Source of the DNA: Nostoc linckia NIES-25
Lineage (GTDB): Bacteria > Cyanobacteriota > Cyanobacteriia > Cyanobacteriales > Nostocaceae
Assembly (NCBI RefSeq): GCF_002368035.1
Contig: NZ_AP018222.1
Span: forward strand, 2,954,534-3,018,533
Reading direction: 5' to 3'
Length of the DNA stretch: 64,000 nucleotides
Positions 1-8,692 of this stretch are shown piece after piece. The notes beneath the pieces are model-generated. The model saw only the letters and a program-made list of their open reading frames with translations, was not told the origin of the DNA and did no database searches. How positions within the stretch are numbered: the stretch's first letter is position 1; each line of letters starts with the position of its first letter. A program made the position numbers and the translations under genes.

Positions 1-8
1 CTTCAATT

Positions 9-26
9 CCACGTTTTTAAACGTGG
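9..26. repeat. Short hairpin at window edge
   Basis: Arms CCACGTTT and AAACGTGG flank a 2-nt loop. It lies about 60 bp past the stop of the minus-strand esterase gene and could end its transcript, but no T-run follows on either strand. Confidence 0.35.
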
Positions 27-86
27 GTTTCCTTCAGCATAGCTGCCAACTGAGCCTCCTGCCTTTTGAATTTTAACTCCTAACTT

Positions 87-995
87 TTAACTCTTAACTC
101 CTAACTTGTTAAACTGTTCTCCGACATAGGAAAGTGAATCTTTGAGATGTTTATGGAAGTAGTTCCAGCCAACATTAGCACCAGATAAACCATGACCTCC
201 GGGAAAAGCATAAAATACATGAACAATGCCTAATTTATTTAAGGTTTCATGGAAGGCTTTGGTAGAAGCTAGTAAATCAATATCGTTAACGCCTGCATCT
301 AGGTAAACACGCAATTGCTTTTTCTCTTCAGGTGATAGCTGTTGCACAATTTGTTGAGGACTATTTTGGGAACCGCTGCTATCAGTAAAGTAACCGCTAT
401 GGCTAAACAGAATATGGAAGTTGTTGAGATAGCGTAACCCGATATTAAAAGCTCCCCATCCCCCAGAAGATAGACCTCCCAGCGCCCAAAATTGGGGTTG
501 TTCTAAAGTACGGTAGCGTGACTTGACAACTTGTACTAATTCCGAACCAATTAAAGTCCCGATTTTGCCATTTGGCCCATCAAAATAATCAGGATCGTAC
601 AATGGACTGGAACCGCGATTATCATTACCATCAGGTGTAATTATAATCGACGGAGGTAATTTTTTAGTTTGATAAAGTTCGTGCAACACATCTAAAATTG
701 CATATTTATCAGCAAAAGCGCGAGCATTATCATGTCCTCCATGTAGTAAGAAGATCGCGGGGTAGCGTTTTTGCTGATTTTTGTTATAGCCTGGAGGTAA
801 AATTACGCCATAGTTGCGGACTGTACCCATCGCTTGGGAATTAAAGCTTGTTAATTGAAACTTTAGCCCAGTATTTGTTTCTTTTTGGGGCGGGTCTAGT
901 TGTGGCGCACCTAAGATAAATACATAATAATAACCGACGGCGGTTAGGAGTGCGATCGCTCCTATCAAGCTAATTAAAAATTTAGAATTTTTCAT
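87..995 (-). CDS. Membrane-anchored esterase, alpha/beta fold (esterase D/FrmB-like)
   Basis: A 302-residue protein of the putative esterase family (S-formylglutathione hydrolase / antigen 85-like fold). Residues about 7-28 form one hydrophobic segment, a signal anchor or uncleaved signal peptide, so the enzyme should face the periplasm. The nucleophile elbow is the GGLSSGGWGA motif, the acid is likely the Asp in YLDAGVNDID, and the His is in FPGGHG. HGG and TPDGND motifs shape the oxyanion region. It is paralogous to the next gene upstream (1125-2087) and on the same strand 129 bp away, so the pair is a tandem duplication. The ester substrate cannot be read from the sequence. Confidence 0.8.
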   Translation of the reverse strand: MKNSKFLISLIGAIALLTAVGYYYVFILGAPQLDPPQKETNTGLKFQLTSFNSQAMGTVRNYGVILPPGYNKNQQKRYPAIFLLHGGHDNARAFADKYAILDVLHELYQTKKLPPSIIITPDGNDNRGSSPLYDPDYFDGPNGKIGTLIGSELVQVVKSRYRTLEQPQFWALGGLSSGGWGAFNIGLRYLNNFHILFSHSGYFTDSSGSQNSPQQIVQQLSPEEKKQLRVYLDAGVNDIDLLASTKAFHETLNKLGIVHVFYAFPGGHGLSGANVGWNYFHKHLKDSLSYVGEQFNKLGVKS

Positions 996-1124
996 ATATT
1001 TTTATCGTAAAAATTCACCTCTACTTCTATTAGAATTGAATATACTTAACCCGACGAAATTTTTCATCAGAGTTTTTCTATTCAATTTTGGACATCAAGC
1101 TTTTGAGAAGATTCTATTATTCAA

Positions 1125-2087
1125 TTACTTTTCAAAATTAAAACTTTGATTATCAGCTTGATGTGCTATCTCTGATAATTTGAATTGTTCCCCCACAAAT
1201 GTCAAAGAATCAGCTAAATGTTCTCGCCAATATTGCCAAGTATGACCGCCAGGAAACTCACGAAATAGATGGTAAATTTTCAGTTGTGCGAGGAGTTTAC
1301 TAAATTTTTGGCCTTCCTCAATTTCTTCAATATCCGATTTCCCAGTGTCGAGGTAGATTCTCAACCGTTTTTGGGCTTGTAGTGGAATAGTTTTGATAAA
1401 AATTATTGGGCTATTGTTCGGGCCACTTTTATCCCGAAAATAACCACTATGACTAAATAAAATTGAGAAATGATTCAGATTGTGTAATCCCACATTAACA
1501 GCACCCCAACCGCCAGAAGATAAACCACCTATGGCCCAAAAATCTGGATTTTTTAGTGTACGATAACGGCTTTGTACAACTTTTACTAATTCATCTCCTA
1601 AAGCTGTGGAGACTTTCCCGTTTGGGCCATCAATATATTCAGGGTCTCTGTAGGGACTAGAGCCGCGTTTGTCGTTGCCATCTGGTGTAATAATTATGCT
1701 GGGCGGCAACTTACCTGTACTATAAAGTTGCTTGAGAGTTTTGAGAGCTTGTCCCTTATTTTCAACAAACCAATCTGTAGGATTACCATGTCCGCCGTGG
1801 AGAAGAAAGATTACAGGATAGCTGCGTTTTGGGTTTTGTTCGTAGTCAGGCGGTAAAGAAACGGCGTAGGTACGACTTGTACCCATGACTTGACTATCGT
1901 AAGTTTCAATTTTATAGCTCAGGGGAGTAGCCAAGTTACTAGGATTAGGCTGGGATGGAAAAGGGGAAGGCGTTGTTTGTAAGTTTTGCTGTTGGAGTGG
2001 TTTGGCGACGGCACTTTGGGATAAATTACAACTAGCTAAGGTTAATACTGAAAGTAGCAAAAACATTTTTGATTTTTCGTAGTTCAT
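1125..2087 (-). CDS. Lipoprotein esterase, alpha/beta fold (esterase D/FrmB-like)
   Basis: A 320-residue esterase closely similar to the neighbouring 302-residue protein; LLHGGHGN, TPDGNDKRGSSP and GGLSSGGWGA are shared. The N-terminus is a lipoprotein signal peptide ending in a lipobox (LTLASC, Cys about 20), followed by a Gln/Pro/Ser-rich linker to about residue 55. The paralogue instead has a hydrophobic anchor, so the two copies are tethered differently. Catalytic residues would be the Ser of GLSSGG, an Asp in YLDTGKSDI and the His of FPGGHTW. The function is probably hydrolysis of an extracytoplasmic ester; the substrate is unknown. Confidence 0.8.
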   Translation of the reverse strand: MNYEKSKMFLLLSVLTLASCNLSQSAVAKPLQQQNLQTTPSPFPSQPNPSNLATPLSYKIETYDSQVMGTSRTYAVSLPPDYEQNPKRSYPVIFLLHGGHGNPTDWFVENKGQALKTLKQLYSTGKLPPSIIITPDGNDKRGSSPYRDPEYIDGPNGKVSTALGDELVKVVQSRYRTLKNPDFWAIGGLSSGGWGAVNVGLHNLNHFSILFSHSGYFRDKSGPNNSPIIFIKTIPLQAQKRLRIYLDTGKSDIEEIEEGQKFSKLLAQLKIYHLFREFPGGHTWQYWREHLADSLTFVGEQFKLSEIAHQADNQSFNFEK

Positions 2088-2217
2088 CTTTAAAGGACAT
2101 TAGACATTTGGTACTAGCAATCAAAAGTTTACGCAAGTAATTTGTCAATGTTGTGTCAACACGATGGAAACTGTACGACTGGTTCTCAGTTAAAAATCAA
2201 AAGTTAGGATAAGTTTC

Positions 2218-3168
2218 TTGAGGATGTCTAAAAAGCTGCGAATTAATTTCAGTTCTTTGTTTGGCTTGTTGCTATTGATGCTTTCTTTGTGGGCGATCGC
2301 TCGCGAATTGCATGAGTATAATTATCGCGATATCCTCAACTCTTTAGCAGCAATTCCCAAAAGTCGCTTAAGTTTGGCAATTTGGTTGACAGCTTTGGGC
2401 TATTTAGTGATGATTGGGTACGATATTTTGGGTTTTAACTACATTAATCGTTCCCTAAGCTGGAACAAAATAGCTTTCACTAACTTTATTAGCTCTACAT
2501 TTAGTAATACTATTGGTTTTGCCTTGCTGACTGGCAGTGCTATCCGTTATCGATTTTATGCTAATTGGGGAGTGTCAGCAGTGGCGATCGCTCAAGTTAT
2601 TGCTTTCGTTAATTTCACTTTTTGGCTGGGAATGTTTGCCACTGCTGGATTGATATTTGTTACCAACCCTTTAACAATTCCTACACAACTACATTTGCCT
2701 TTTACAACAGTACGTCCTATCGGGATATTTTTTCTGTTGTTAATTACTATATACTTGTTGGGAAGTATTTTAATTAAACAACCATTAATTATTCGTCAAC
2801 ACGAATTTCGCTTTCCTTCCTTGCCAATATCCCTAGCTCAAATTGTAATTTCTAGCCTTGACTGGATTCTGGCTGCGGCAATTCTTTATGTAATACTTAC
2901 TGATAATACATCTTTATCTTATTTAGACTTTTTAGGAATTTATTTACTAGCGATGTTTGCAGGTGTAGTGAGTAATATTCCTGGCGGTTTAGGTGTCTTT
3001 GAAACTGTAATATTGCTATTTTTGTCATCCAAAATTTCGCCAGTGGCGATTCTGGGTTCCCTATTAGCTTATCGCGGAGTATACTACTTTTTTCCTTTGC
3101 TGCTTGCAGCAGGGTTGCTAGGAGTGTATGAAATTAAATTGAGATCGGGTCTGGGAAAAAAATTTTAA
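2218..3168 (+). CDS. UPF0104 / lysylphosphatidylglycerol synthase-type membrane protein
   Basis: A 316-residue polytopic membrane protein with about eight hydrophobic segments, matching the UPF0104 family (the flippase-like transmembrane domain of MprF and AglD). The family signature region NIPGGLGVFE lies near residue 255. There is no soluble aminoacyl-transferase domain, so this is the membrane part alone, possibly a lipid translocase. AGGA at 2206-2209 sits eight bases before the TTG at 2218; the ATG at 2224 is an alternative that removes only two residues. It is divergent from the esterase pair and looks monocistronic. Confidence 0.75.
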   Translation: MRMSKKLRINFSSLFGLLLLMLSLWAIARELHEYNYRDILNSLAAIPKSRLSLAIWLTALGYLVMIGYDILGFNYINRSLSWNKIAFTNFISSTFSNTIGFALLTGSAIRYRFYANWGVSAVAIAQVIAFVNFTFWLGMFATAGLIFVTNPLTIPTQLHLPFTTVRPIGIFFLLLITIYLLGSILIKQPLIIRQHEFRFPSLPISLAQIVISSLDWILAAAILYVILTDNTSLSYLDFLGIYLLAMFAGVVSNIPGGLGVFETVILLFLSSKISPVAILGSLLAYRGVYYFFPLLLAAGLLGVYEIKLRSGLGKKF

Positions 3169-3689
3169 TAAATTCTGAGAGGATGTCCAGTTTTCCAACC
3201 CGGAGATTTACCTGGTGGTTTTGGCGGTTGGGCAGGAGTAGAAATTCTGACCAAAATCCCAGGGATCGCTTGTGCAACCCGTCCAGGAGTCAGCTAGGTA
3301 CTAGCATCTCTTTCAGGACTTACGCAATATGTGACTGAAAACCTTATTCTGGCGTAGCGGTAATTCATGTAGACGCGGAGCGGCTTCCCGCAGGGTATTA
3401 CCGCTACTTTCGTTATCTTTTGCGTAAGTCCTGTCTTTTTTTTGCACAGCTACTACCTGAGGTTCGCTCTTCTTTAGCCTAAAGTCCAGAATTAAAGCAA
3501 ATTCCATAATTTATTCTGTTTTTTGTAAATTCCCAGCCCCTAATCCCCAGCGATGCACTGAGCTTGCCGTTCGCGGAGCGTCTCGTAGAGAAGTGTCACC
3601 AGTCCCTTTTATGCAGATGATTGTTACCTTTGCGGTGGTTGAGGGAATTATGAGATGGAGAACTTTTAATATTTAAAATTCCGCAGGGA
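3169..3689. other. Repeat-rich intergenic region
   Basis: This 521-bp gap holds no convincing gene. It contains an inverted-repeat element (3309-3438) and, around 3548-3596, a dispersed repeat starting GCGATGCACTGAGCT. The same start occurs at about 50671, where it continues directly into TCGAAGTGTCA. Here about 24 bases including TTCGCGGAGCG are interposed. The promoter of the downstream kinase should be in the last 100 bp. Confidence 0.6.
3309..3438. mobile_element. MITE-like element, copy 1, with a second repeat inserted in it
   Basis: The element spans 3314-3433 between perfect 14-bp terminal inverted repeats CAGGACTTACGCAA and TTGCGTAAGTCCTG. It is flanked by a 5-bp direct repeat TCTTT (3309-3313 and 3434-3438), a target-site duplication. 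A sister copy lies at 33912-34015. Relative to that copy, this one carries 27 extra bases (3370-3396) at the centre of its inner palindrome, themselves a palindromic repeat. It has no credible transposase gene, so it would move in trans. Confidence 0.75.
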
Positions 3690-6600
3690 ATGGAAAACTC
3701 CTCTATTATTCAACCCATAGAACCAAATTCAGAACAGCAAGAATCTCATTCAGATGTAGCATTTTCCTTGCGCCAGAATGAGCAACAAAAAGCTTTGTCT
3801 AGAGTTATTGCCAGAATTCGTGAATCTTTAGATATAGACGCCATTTTTAAAATCACAGTTACTGAAGTCCGCCAGCTTCTCAAAAGCGATCGAGTTGGTG
3901 TGTTTCGTTTCTATCCTGATTTAGCATGGGAAGGAGAATTTATCTACGAAGATGTGCGAAGTGAGTTGAGTTCAGCACTAGCAGCTAAAGTGCGCGATCA
4001 TTGCTTTGCCGAAGATTTTGCACAACTCTATCAGCAAGGTCGAATTAAAGCAACAGCTGATATTTATCAAGTTGGCGTCAGTGATTGCTACGTTCAAATT
4101 CTGGAAAAATTTCAGGTACGCGCCAATATTGTTGCTCCCTTATTGAACGGTAAAGATTTATGGGGATTGTTGTGTATTCATCAGTGTGATAGTCCTCGGC
4201 AATGGGAAGCCTCAGAAATTGAGTTTGTGCAACTGATTGCCGAACATTTAGGCGTAGCTTTACAACAAGCCGATTACCTAGAACAAGTAAAACTACAATC
4301 GGCACAACTAGCGCAAGCTAAAGCAAAAGAAAAAGCAGCAGAATGGCAGAGAACTATAGCCATAACTATTGAGAAAATTCGTCAGTCCCTGGACTTAGAA
4401 AGCATTTTCCGCACCAGCACCGCAGAACTCAGACAGCTGCTAAATGCCGATCGCGTGGCGATTTATCGCTTCAATTCAGATTGGACTGGTAAATTTGTGT
4501 TTGAATCAGTGGCAGAGGATTGGATATCGCTGATAGATGAGCAATTCCACCGACCAGAATTGAGCGAAAACGTCAGCGAATGTAGTGCTAAAGATTTAGC
4601 TAAACCCCCAGTTGCTGATACCTACCTACAAGAAACAGCAGGCGGCCGCTTTACCAGAAGTGAAGTATACCGTCTTTGTAATGACATTTATAATGCAGGC
4701 TTTAGCGACTGCTACATTAAAATTTTAGAGATCTATCAAGCAAGAGCTTATGCGATCATTGCTATTTACCACGGGCAAAAGCTCTGGGGCTTACTAGCAG
4801 TATACCAGAACGCCGGAACCCGCGATTGGCAAGAAGATGAGGTTTACTTGCTCACCCAAGTTAGCACCCAACTAGGTGTAGCTTTGCAGCAAGCCGAATT
4901 CTTACAACAAATGCAACTGCAAGCAGCCCAAATCAGTAAAGCTGCTGAAAGGCAAAGAGCATTAGCGAACACCGTAGAAAAAATTCGTCAGTCACTGGAA
5001 ATTGAAGCTATTTTTAAAACCACTACTCAAGAAGTCCGGCGGTTATTAGAAGTAGAACGAGTAGCAATTTATCGCTTTTATCCTGATTGGAGTGGCGAAT
5101 TTGTCGCTGATTCGATTGTTGATGGCTGGACGCCAGTGGTTAAACCCCAACCTGTGACGGAAGGCGTTCTCGTACAAGGAACCCAAGCAGGTAAGTATGC
5201 ACGTAATGAAGTTTTTGTCCCTATTTCTCAAGGAGAGAAGCTTTGGGGATTGTTGGTAGCTTATCAAAACTCCCAGCCCCGTTATTGGCAAGATGAGGAA
5301 ATTAATTTGCTGGCGCAAGTTGGCGTGCAATTGGGGGTAGCATTACAACAAGCTGAATCTTTAACAAAGGTGCAAGTACAAGCCCAAAAGTTGGCTAAAG
5401 CTGCTGAAAGAGAGAAAGCCTTAGCCGCAACAGTAGAGAAAATTCGCCAGTCTCTTGATATTGACACCATCTTTGCTACCAGCACAGAAGAAGTCCGACG
5501 GCTATTAGAAGTTGATAGAGTGACAATCTATCGATTCCGCGCTGATTGGAGTGGCGAATTTGTTGCTGAATCTTTAGGTGAAGGTTGGATACCAGTCAGG
5601 GAACTTGTAAGTGCGATGTCTAAGACGGACTACGCCTACGCAGATGATTACTTACAAAATACCCAAGGTGGAGATTTTGCTAATGGTCAAATACTTGTCA
5701 TTAAGGATATTTACAAGGCTAATTATTCTGTCTGTGATATTGCCCCGATAGAGCTAATTAAGGCTAGGGCATATATGATTGTACCAATTTTTCAGGGCGA
5801 GAAACTCTGGGGATTACTAGCAGCATATCAAAATATGAAGCCCCGCGATTGGCAAGAAGATGAAGTAGATTTGCTGATGCAAATTGGCACTCAGTTAGGA
5901 GTTGGGCTTCAACAAGCGGAATTACTCGAACAGACTCAACGTCAAAAAGAAGAACTCGCCCAGACTCTTAAAGAATTGCAGCAAACTCAAAGCCAGTTGA
6001 TTCAAAGCGAAAAAATGGCAGGTTTAGGACAATTAGTTGCTGGAATTGCACATGAAATTAACAATCCAATTAGTTTCATTTACGGCAATATCACTTATGT
6101 TAGCGAACATGCTGAAAGTTTATTAAAATTACTCCGCTTCTACGATCGAGAATGTCCGCAAATAACAGCAAAAATTCAAAAGCAAGCAGCAGATATAGAT
6201 TTAGATTTTATTGCCGATGACTTACCAAAAATTCTCACTTCCATGACAATGGGTGCAGAACGAATTTCTCAATTGGTATTGTCTTTACGGAGTTTTTCTC
6301 GACTCGATGAAGCCGAAATGAAACCCGTTCATTTGCATGAAGGTATTGATAGTACCTTGTTAATTTTACAACATCGATTGCAACCACAAGCTAATTCTTT
6401 TGCCATTGAAATAATTAAAGAGTATGGCGATTTACCTCCGGTAGTTTGCTATGCAGCGCAGATGAATCAGGTATTTATGAATATTCTGAATAATGCGATC
6501 GATGCTCTGGAATATGCAGTAAATCTTGGTCAAATAATTGACAATCCAAAAATTTGGATTCGGACACAAGTTCGAGAATGGAATACTATTATTATTTGCA

Positions 6601-6818
6601 TTGCAGACAATGGTTGTGGTATTCCAGAAATTATGCGATCGCGCATTTTTGAACCTTTCTTTACTACTAAGCAACCCGGTCAAGGTACGGGTTTGGGGCT
6701 ATCTATTAGCTATCAAATTGTTGTGGAAAAACATGGCGGTAATATCAAGTGCGTTTCTCAGCCTGGTAAAGGCTGTGAGTTCTGGATCGAAATTCCCATA
6801 AAACACAGAGTTATTTAA
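3690..6818 (+). CDS. Multi-GAF sensor histidine kinase
   Basis: A 1042-residue cytoplasmic kinase with no membrane segment. Four GAF domains lie at about 31-195, 224-405, 432-565 and 585-752, each preceded by a near-identical helix of the type EKIRQSLDIDTIF. A coiled coil (about 755-780) leads to the dimerisation/phosphoacceptor domain with GIAHEINNP (His 788). The HATPase domain has an N box (NQVFMNILNNAIDAL), G1 (DNGCGIP) and G2 (GQGTGLGLS). GAF3 is short and lacks the central loop. The NDCY/SDCY-type cysteines in GAF1 and GAF2 could be chromophore or redox sites, but phytochrome-type bilin motifs are not clear. No response regulator is adjacent, so it is an orphan kinase. AGGGA precedes the ATG. 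A dispersed repeat is embedded in GAF4. Confidence 0.9.
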   Translation: MENSSIIQPIEPNSEQQESHSDVAFSLRQNEQQKALSRVIARIRESLDIDAIFKITVTEVRQLLKSDRVGVFRFYPDLAWEGEFIYEDVRSELSSALAAKVRDHCFAEDFAQLYQQGRIKATADIYQVGVSDCYVQILEKFQVRANIVAPLLNGKDLWGLLCIHQCDSPRQWEASEIEFVQLIAEHLGVALQQADYLEQVKLQSAQLAQAKAKEKAAEWQRTIAITIEKIRQSLDLESIFRTSTAELRQLLNADRVAIYRFNSDWTGKFVFESVAEDWISLIDEQFHRPELSENVSECSAKDLAKPPVADTYLQETAGGRFTRSEVYRLCNDIYNAGFSDCYIKILEIYQARAYAIIAIYHGQKLWGLLAVYQNAGTRDWQEDEVYLLTQVSTQLGVALQQAEFLQQMQLQAAQISKAAERQRALANTVEKIRQSLEIEAIFKTTTQEVRRLLEVERVAIYRFYPDWSGEFVADSIVDGWTPVVKPQPVTEGVLVQGTQAGKYARNEVFVPISQGEKLWGLLVAYQNSQPRYWQDEEINLLAQVGVQLGVALQQAESLTKVQVQAQKLAKAAEREKALAATVEKIRQSLDIDTIFATSTEEVRRLLEVDRVTIYRFRADWSGEFVAESLGEGWIPVRELVSAMSKTDYAYADDYLQNTQGGDFANGQILVIKDIYKANYSVCDIAPIELIKARAYMIVPIFQGEKLWGLLAAYQNMKPRDWQEDEVDLLMQIGTQLGVGLQQAELLEQTQRQKEELAQTLKELQQTQSQLIQSEKMAGLGQLVAGIAHEINNPISFIYGNITYVSEHAESLLKLLRFYDRECPQITAKIQKQAADIDLDFIADDLPKILTSMTMGAERISQLVLSLRSFSRLDEAEMKPVHLHEGIDSTLLILQHRLQPQANSFAIEIIKEYGDLPPVVCYAAQMNQVFMNILNNAIDALEYAVNLGQIIDNPKIWIRTQVREWNTIIICIADNGCGIPEIMRSRIFEPFFTTKQPGQGTGLGLSISYQIVVEKHGGNIKCVSQPGKGCEFWIEIPIKHRVI
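5614..5642 (+). repeat. Dispersed repeat embedded in frame in the kinase GAF4 domain
   Basis: These 29 bases match the intergenic copy at 21952-21980 at 27 of 29 positions. Here they are read in frame as part of the GAF4 loop (peptide AMSKTDYAYA), just before DDYLQNTQGG. Confidence 0.65.
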
Positions 6819-7238
6819 AGAAGAATTCAGAATTTTCGTGAAATGGGATGACGCCAATATTACTATTTTGTGAAAAAATAGGCGATCTTATTAATGGGTG
6901 AATTGGGAATGGGTATTAGGTTTATAATATCGATTTAATTGACGATTGAAAAAAGCTCTGTGCGTCTCCCTATCAGAGGATGTTTGAAAAGTATTTTTGG
7001 TAACATTTAAGCCTCAAAAACCTAACCCCCCTACCCCCTTCCCTACAAGGGAATGGGGGTTTCAAAGCCTTTATCCTTGCAGGAGAGAGGAATGGAAGTG
7101 AGGTTTTTGGTATACATTTTGACTTTTCAAACAACCTCTCAGTGTAGTAGTTAATTTGAAAAATGATTTTAAAAGATGGTTTAATAAAATTCAAGTGCAG
7201 AAGTCAATTCTTAATCCAAAATCCAAAATTGTATAGTT
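6819..7238. other. Intergenic region with a C-rich hairpin repeat
   Basis: No gene is supported. At about 7026-7053 a CCCCCTTCCC arm is followed by GGGAATGGGG, a hairpin of the dispersed kind common in Nostoc. It lies between convergent genes (kinase on plus, homocitrate-synthase-type gene on minus) and may terminate either. Confidence 0.45.
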
Positions 7239-8432
7239 TCAACCAGAAACTGAACAAATCTCACTAGTAATTATTTGACTACCAGTGCAACACTCTACAA
7301 TTGCTGGCAATTCCTTTTCAATATCAATTGGAGTTCCTCTTTTAGCAATTTCTTTTATATCTTGAAAAATTTTAATTACTAAATCTTGGTTTTCAATAAG
7401 TTCTTCTCTCCCAATTTGTTTGAGAGCTAGTTTAACAGCGATATATCCTGATTGCACCCCTAATGCCAAGCTACTTTTAATTCCTAAAACTTCTGGATTT
7501 AAACTTTGATAAAGCTTTTCATCTTTTGCTACAGCATTGACATGAACGCCCGCATAGTGGGTAAAGGCATTTTTTCCCACTAAGGGATGATGGGGAGAAA
7601 TAGATATGTGGGAATGGTCGCTGACAAAATCATATAATTCCTTTAAATGGCTCAAATTCCAAGATGGTTTTTCTTCAACTATATCTGTTAAATTTATGAG
7701 TAATTCTGCTAAATCAACAATGCCAGAACGTTCCCCTAATCCCATCACAGTTACATCAATAATATCTGCTCCCGCCTTGTAAGCATCTAGCGCATTCGCT
7801 AAGGCTAAACCGCGATCGTTGTGGCAATGAATTTCTATTTTTGGATATAATTCCTGTTTTGCCAATTCCCCTTTGAGGGTTTTCACATAATAAGAAATAC
7901 TGCGATTTTGAGCAAATGGTGTTGTATATCCAGTTGTATCAGCTATGCTGATGATATTAGCTCCTGCTCGTACTGCTGCGATCGCCGCTGCAATCACATT
8001 TTCCATAGGCGATCGCACTGTATCTTCTGGAGTATAACGAATTACTAAGTTTTCTTGCTGCTCTCTGGCATAAGTTATAACTTCAACAATTTTTTCTATT
8101 GCTTTTTCTAAGCCTATATCATAATCCTGTTGCAATCGTTTCTCGGAAACGCTAAAAAAGATACCTAAAAAATTGACACCACACTCTAAGGCTTTTTTAA
8201 CATCGTCTTTTCGACAAAGTGAATGAGCGCCTATTTTGGCCTTAAGACCAGCATTGGCAATACGAGCGATGGCTAAAGCAATTTCTCTATCTACCGCCGG
8301 ATTACCAGCTTCAATAATATCAACTCCGATGCAATCTAAAAACTGAGCGATCGCTAACTTGATATCAGGAGGAAAATAAACTCCAGGAGTTTGTTCCCCT
8401 TCTCTCAAAGTAGAATCCAGAATTTGAATCAT
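7239..8432 (-). CDS. nifV: Homocitrate synthase-type enzyme (NifV/AksA family)
   Basis: A 397-residue DRE-TIM metallolyase of the homocitrate/isopropylmalate/citramalate synthase group. The N-terminal LDSTLREGEQTPG supplies the catalytic Arg and an acidic metal ligand. HCHNDRG carries the two metal-binding His, and GLGERSG is the family loop. The length fits NifV, which lacks the regulatory LeuA C-domain. NifV condenses acetyl-CoA with 2-oxoglutarate to homocitrate for the nitrogenase FeMo-cofactor. No other nif gene is in the window, and the LREGEQTPGV signature also occurs in archaeal AksA and Re-citrate synthases, so the exact substrate is uncertain. Confidence 0.65.
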   Translation of the reverse strand: MIQILDSTLREGEQTPGVYFPPDIKLAIAQFLDCIGVDIIEAGNPAVDREIALAIARIANAGLKAKIGAHSLCRKDDVKKALECGVNFLGIFFSVSEKRLQQDYDIGLEKAIEKIVEVITYAREQQENLVIRYTPEDTVRSPMENVIAAAIAAVRAGANIISIADTTGYTTPFAQNRSISYYVKTLKGELAKQELYPKIEIHCHNDRGLALANALDAYKAGADIIDVTVMGLGERSGIVDLAELLINLTDIVEEKPSWNLSHLKELYDFVSDHSHISISPHHPLVGKNAFTHYAGVHVNAVAKDEKLYQSLNPEVLGIKSSLALGVQSGYIAVKLALKQIGREELIENQDLVIKIFQDIKEIAKRGTPIDIEKELPAIVECCTGSQIITSEICSVSG

Positions 8433-8591
8433 CTCTTCTATAAATTTAGGAACAAATTTTCTCTGTGGTTGATTATACTAAGCCTTGAATACCACAGTGG
8501 ATCGATTTAATAGAAAAAATGTCATTAAGAATACAAAATTCTGGAAAAACTTGGGAAAATATTTTTTACTAATTATTTTATATCTTTGGAA

Positions 8592-8619
8592 ATAGGTAAT
8601 TAGTCCTCTAATTACCTAT
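8592..8619. terminator. Hairpin between the antiporter and homocitrate-synthase-type genes
   Basis: A perfect 12-bp stem (ATAGGTAATTAG / CTAATTACCTAT) with a TCCT loop lies 73 bp past the minus-strand antiporter stop. No T-run follows, so it is either a weak terminator or a processing hairpin. Confidence 0.45.
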
Positions 8620-8692
8620 AACAAGGGCGATCGCTTTGGGTTAAACTTGGAGCAATTTATACCACAGGCTACGCTTGGGCGCTGCAAATTAA

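Noticed and set aside
3313..3507. 64-residue minus-strand frame
   Set aside because: It lies across the MITE and its terminal repeats; composition is that of the repeat, not of a protein.
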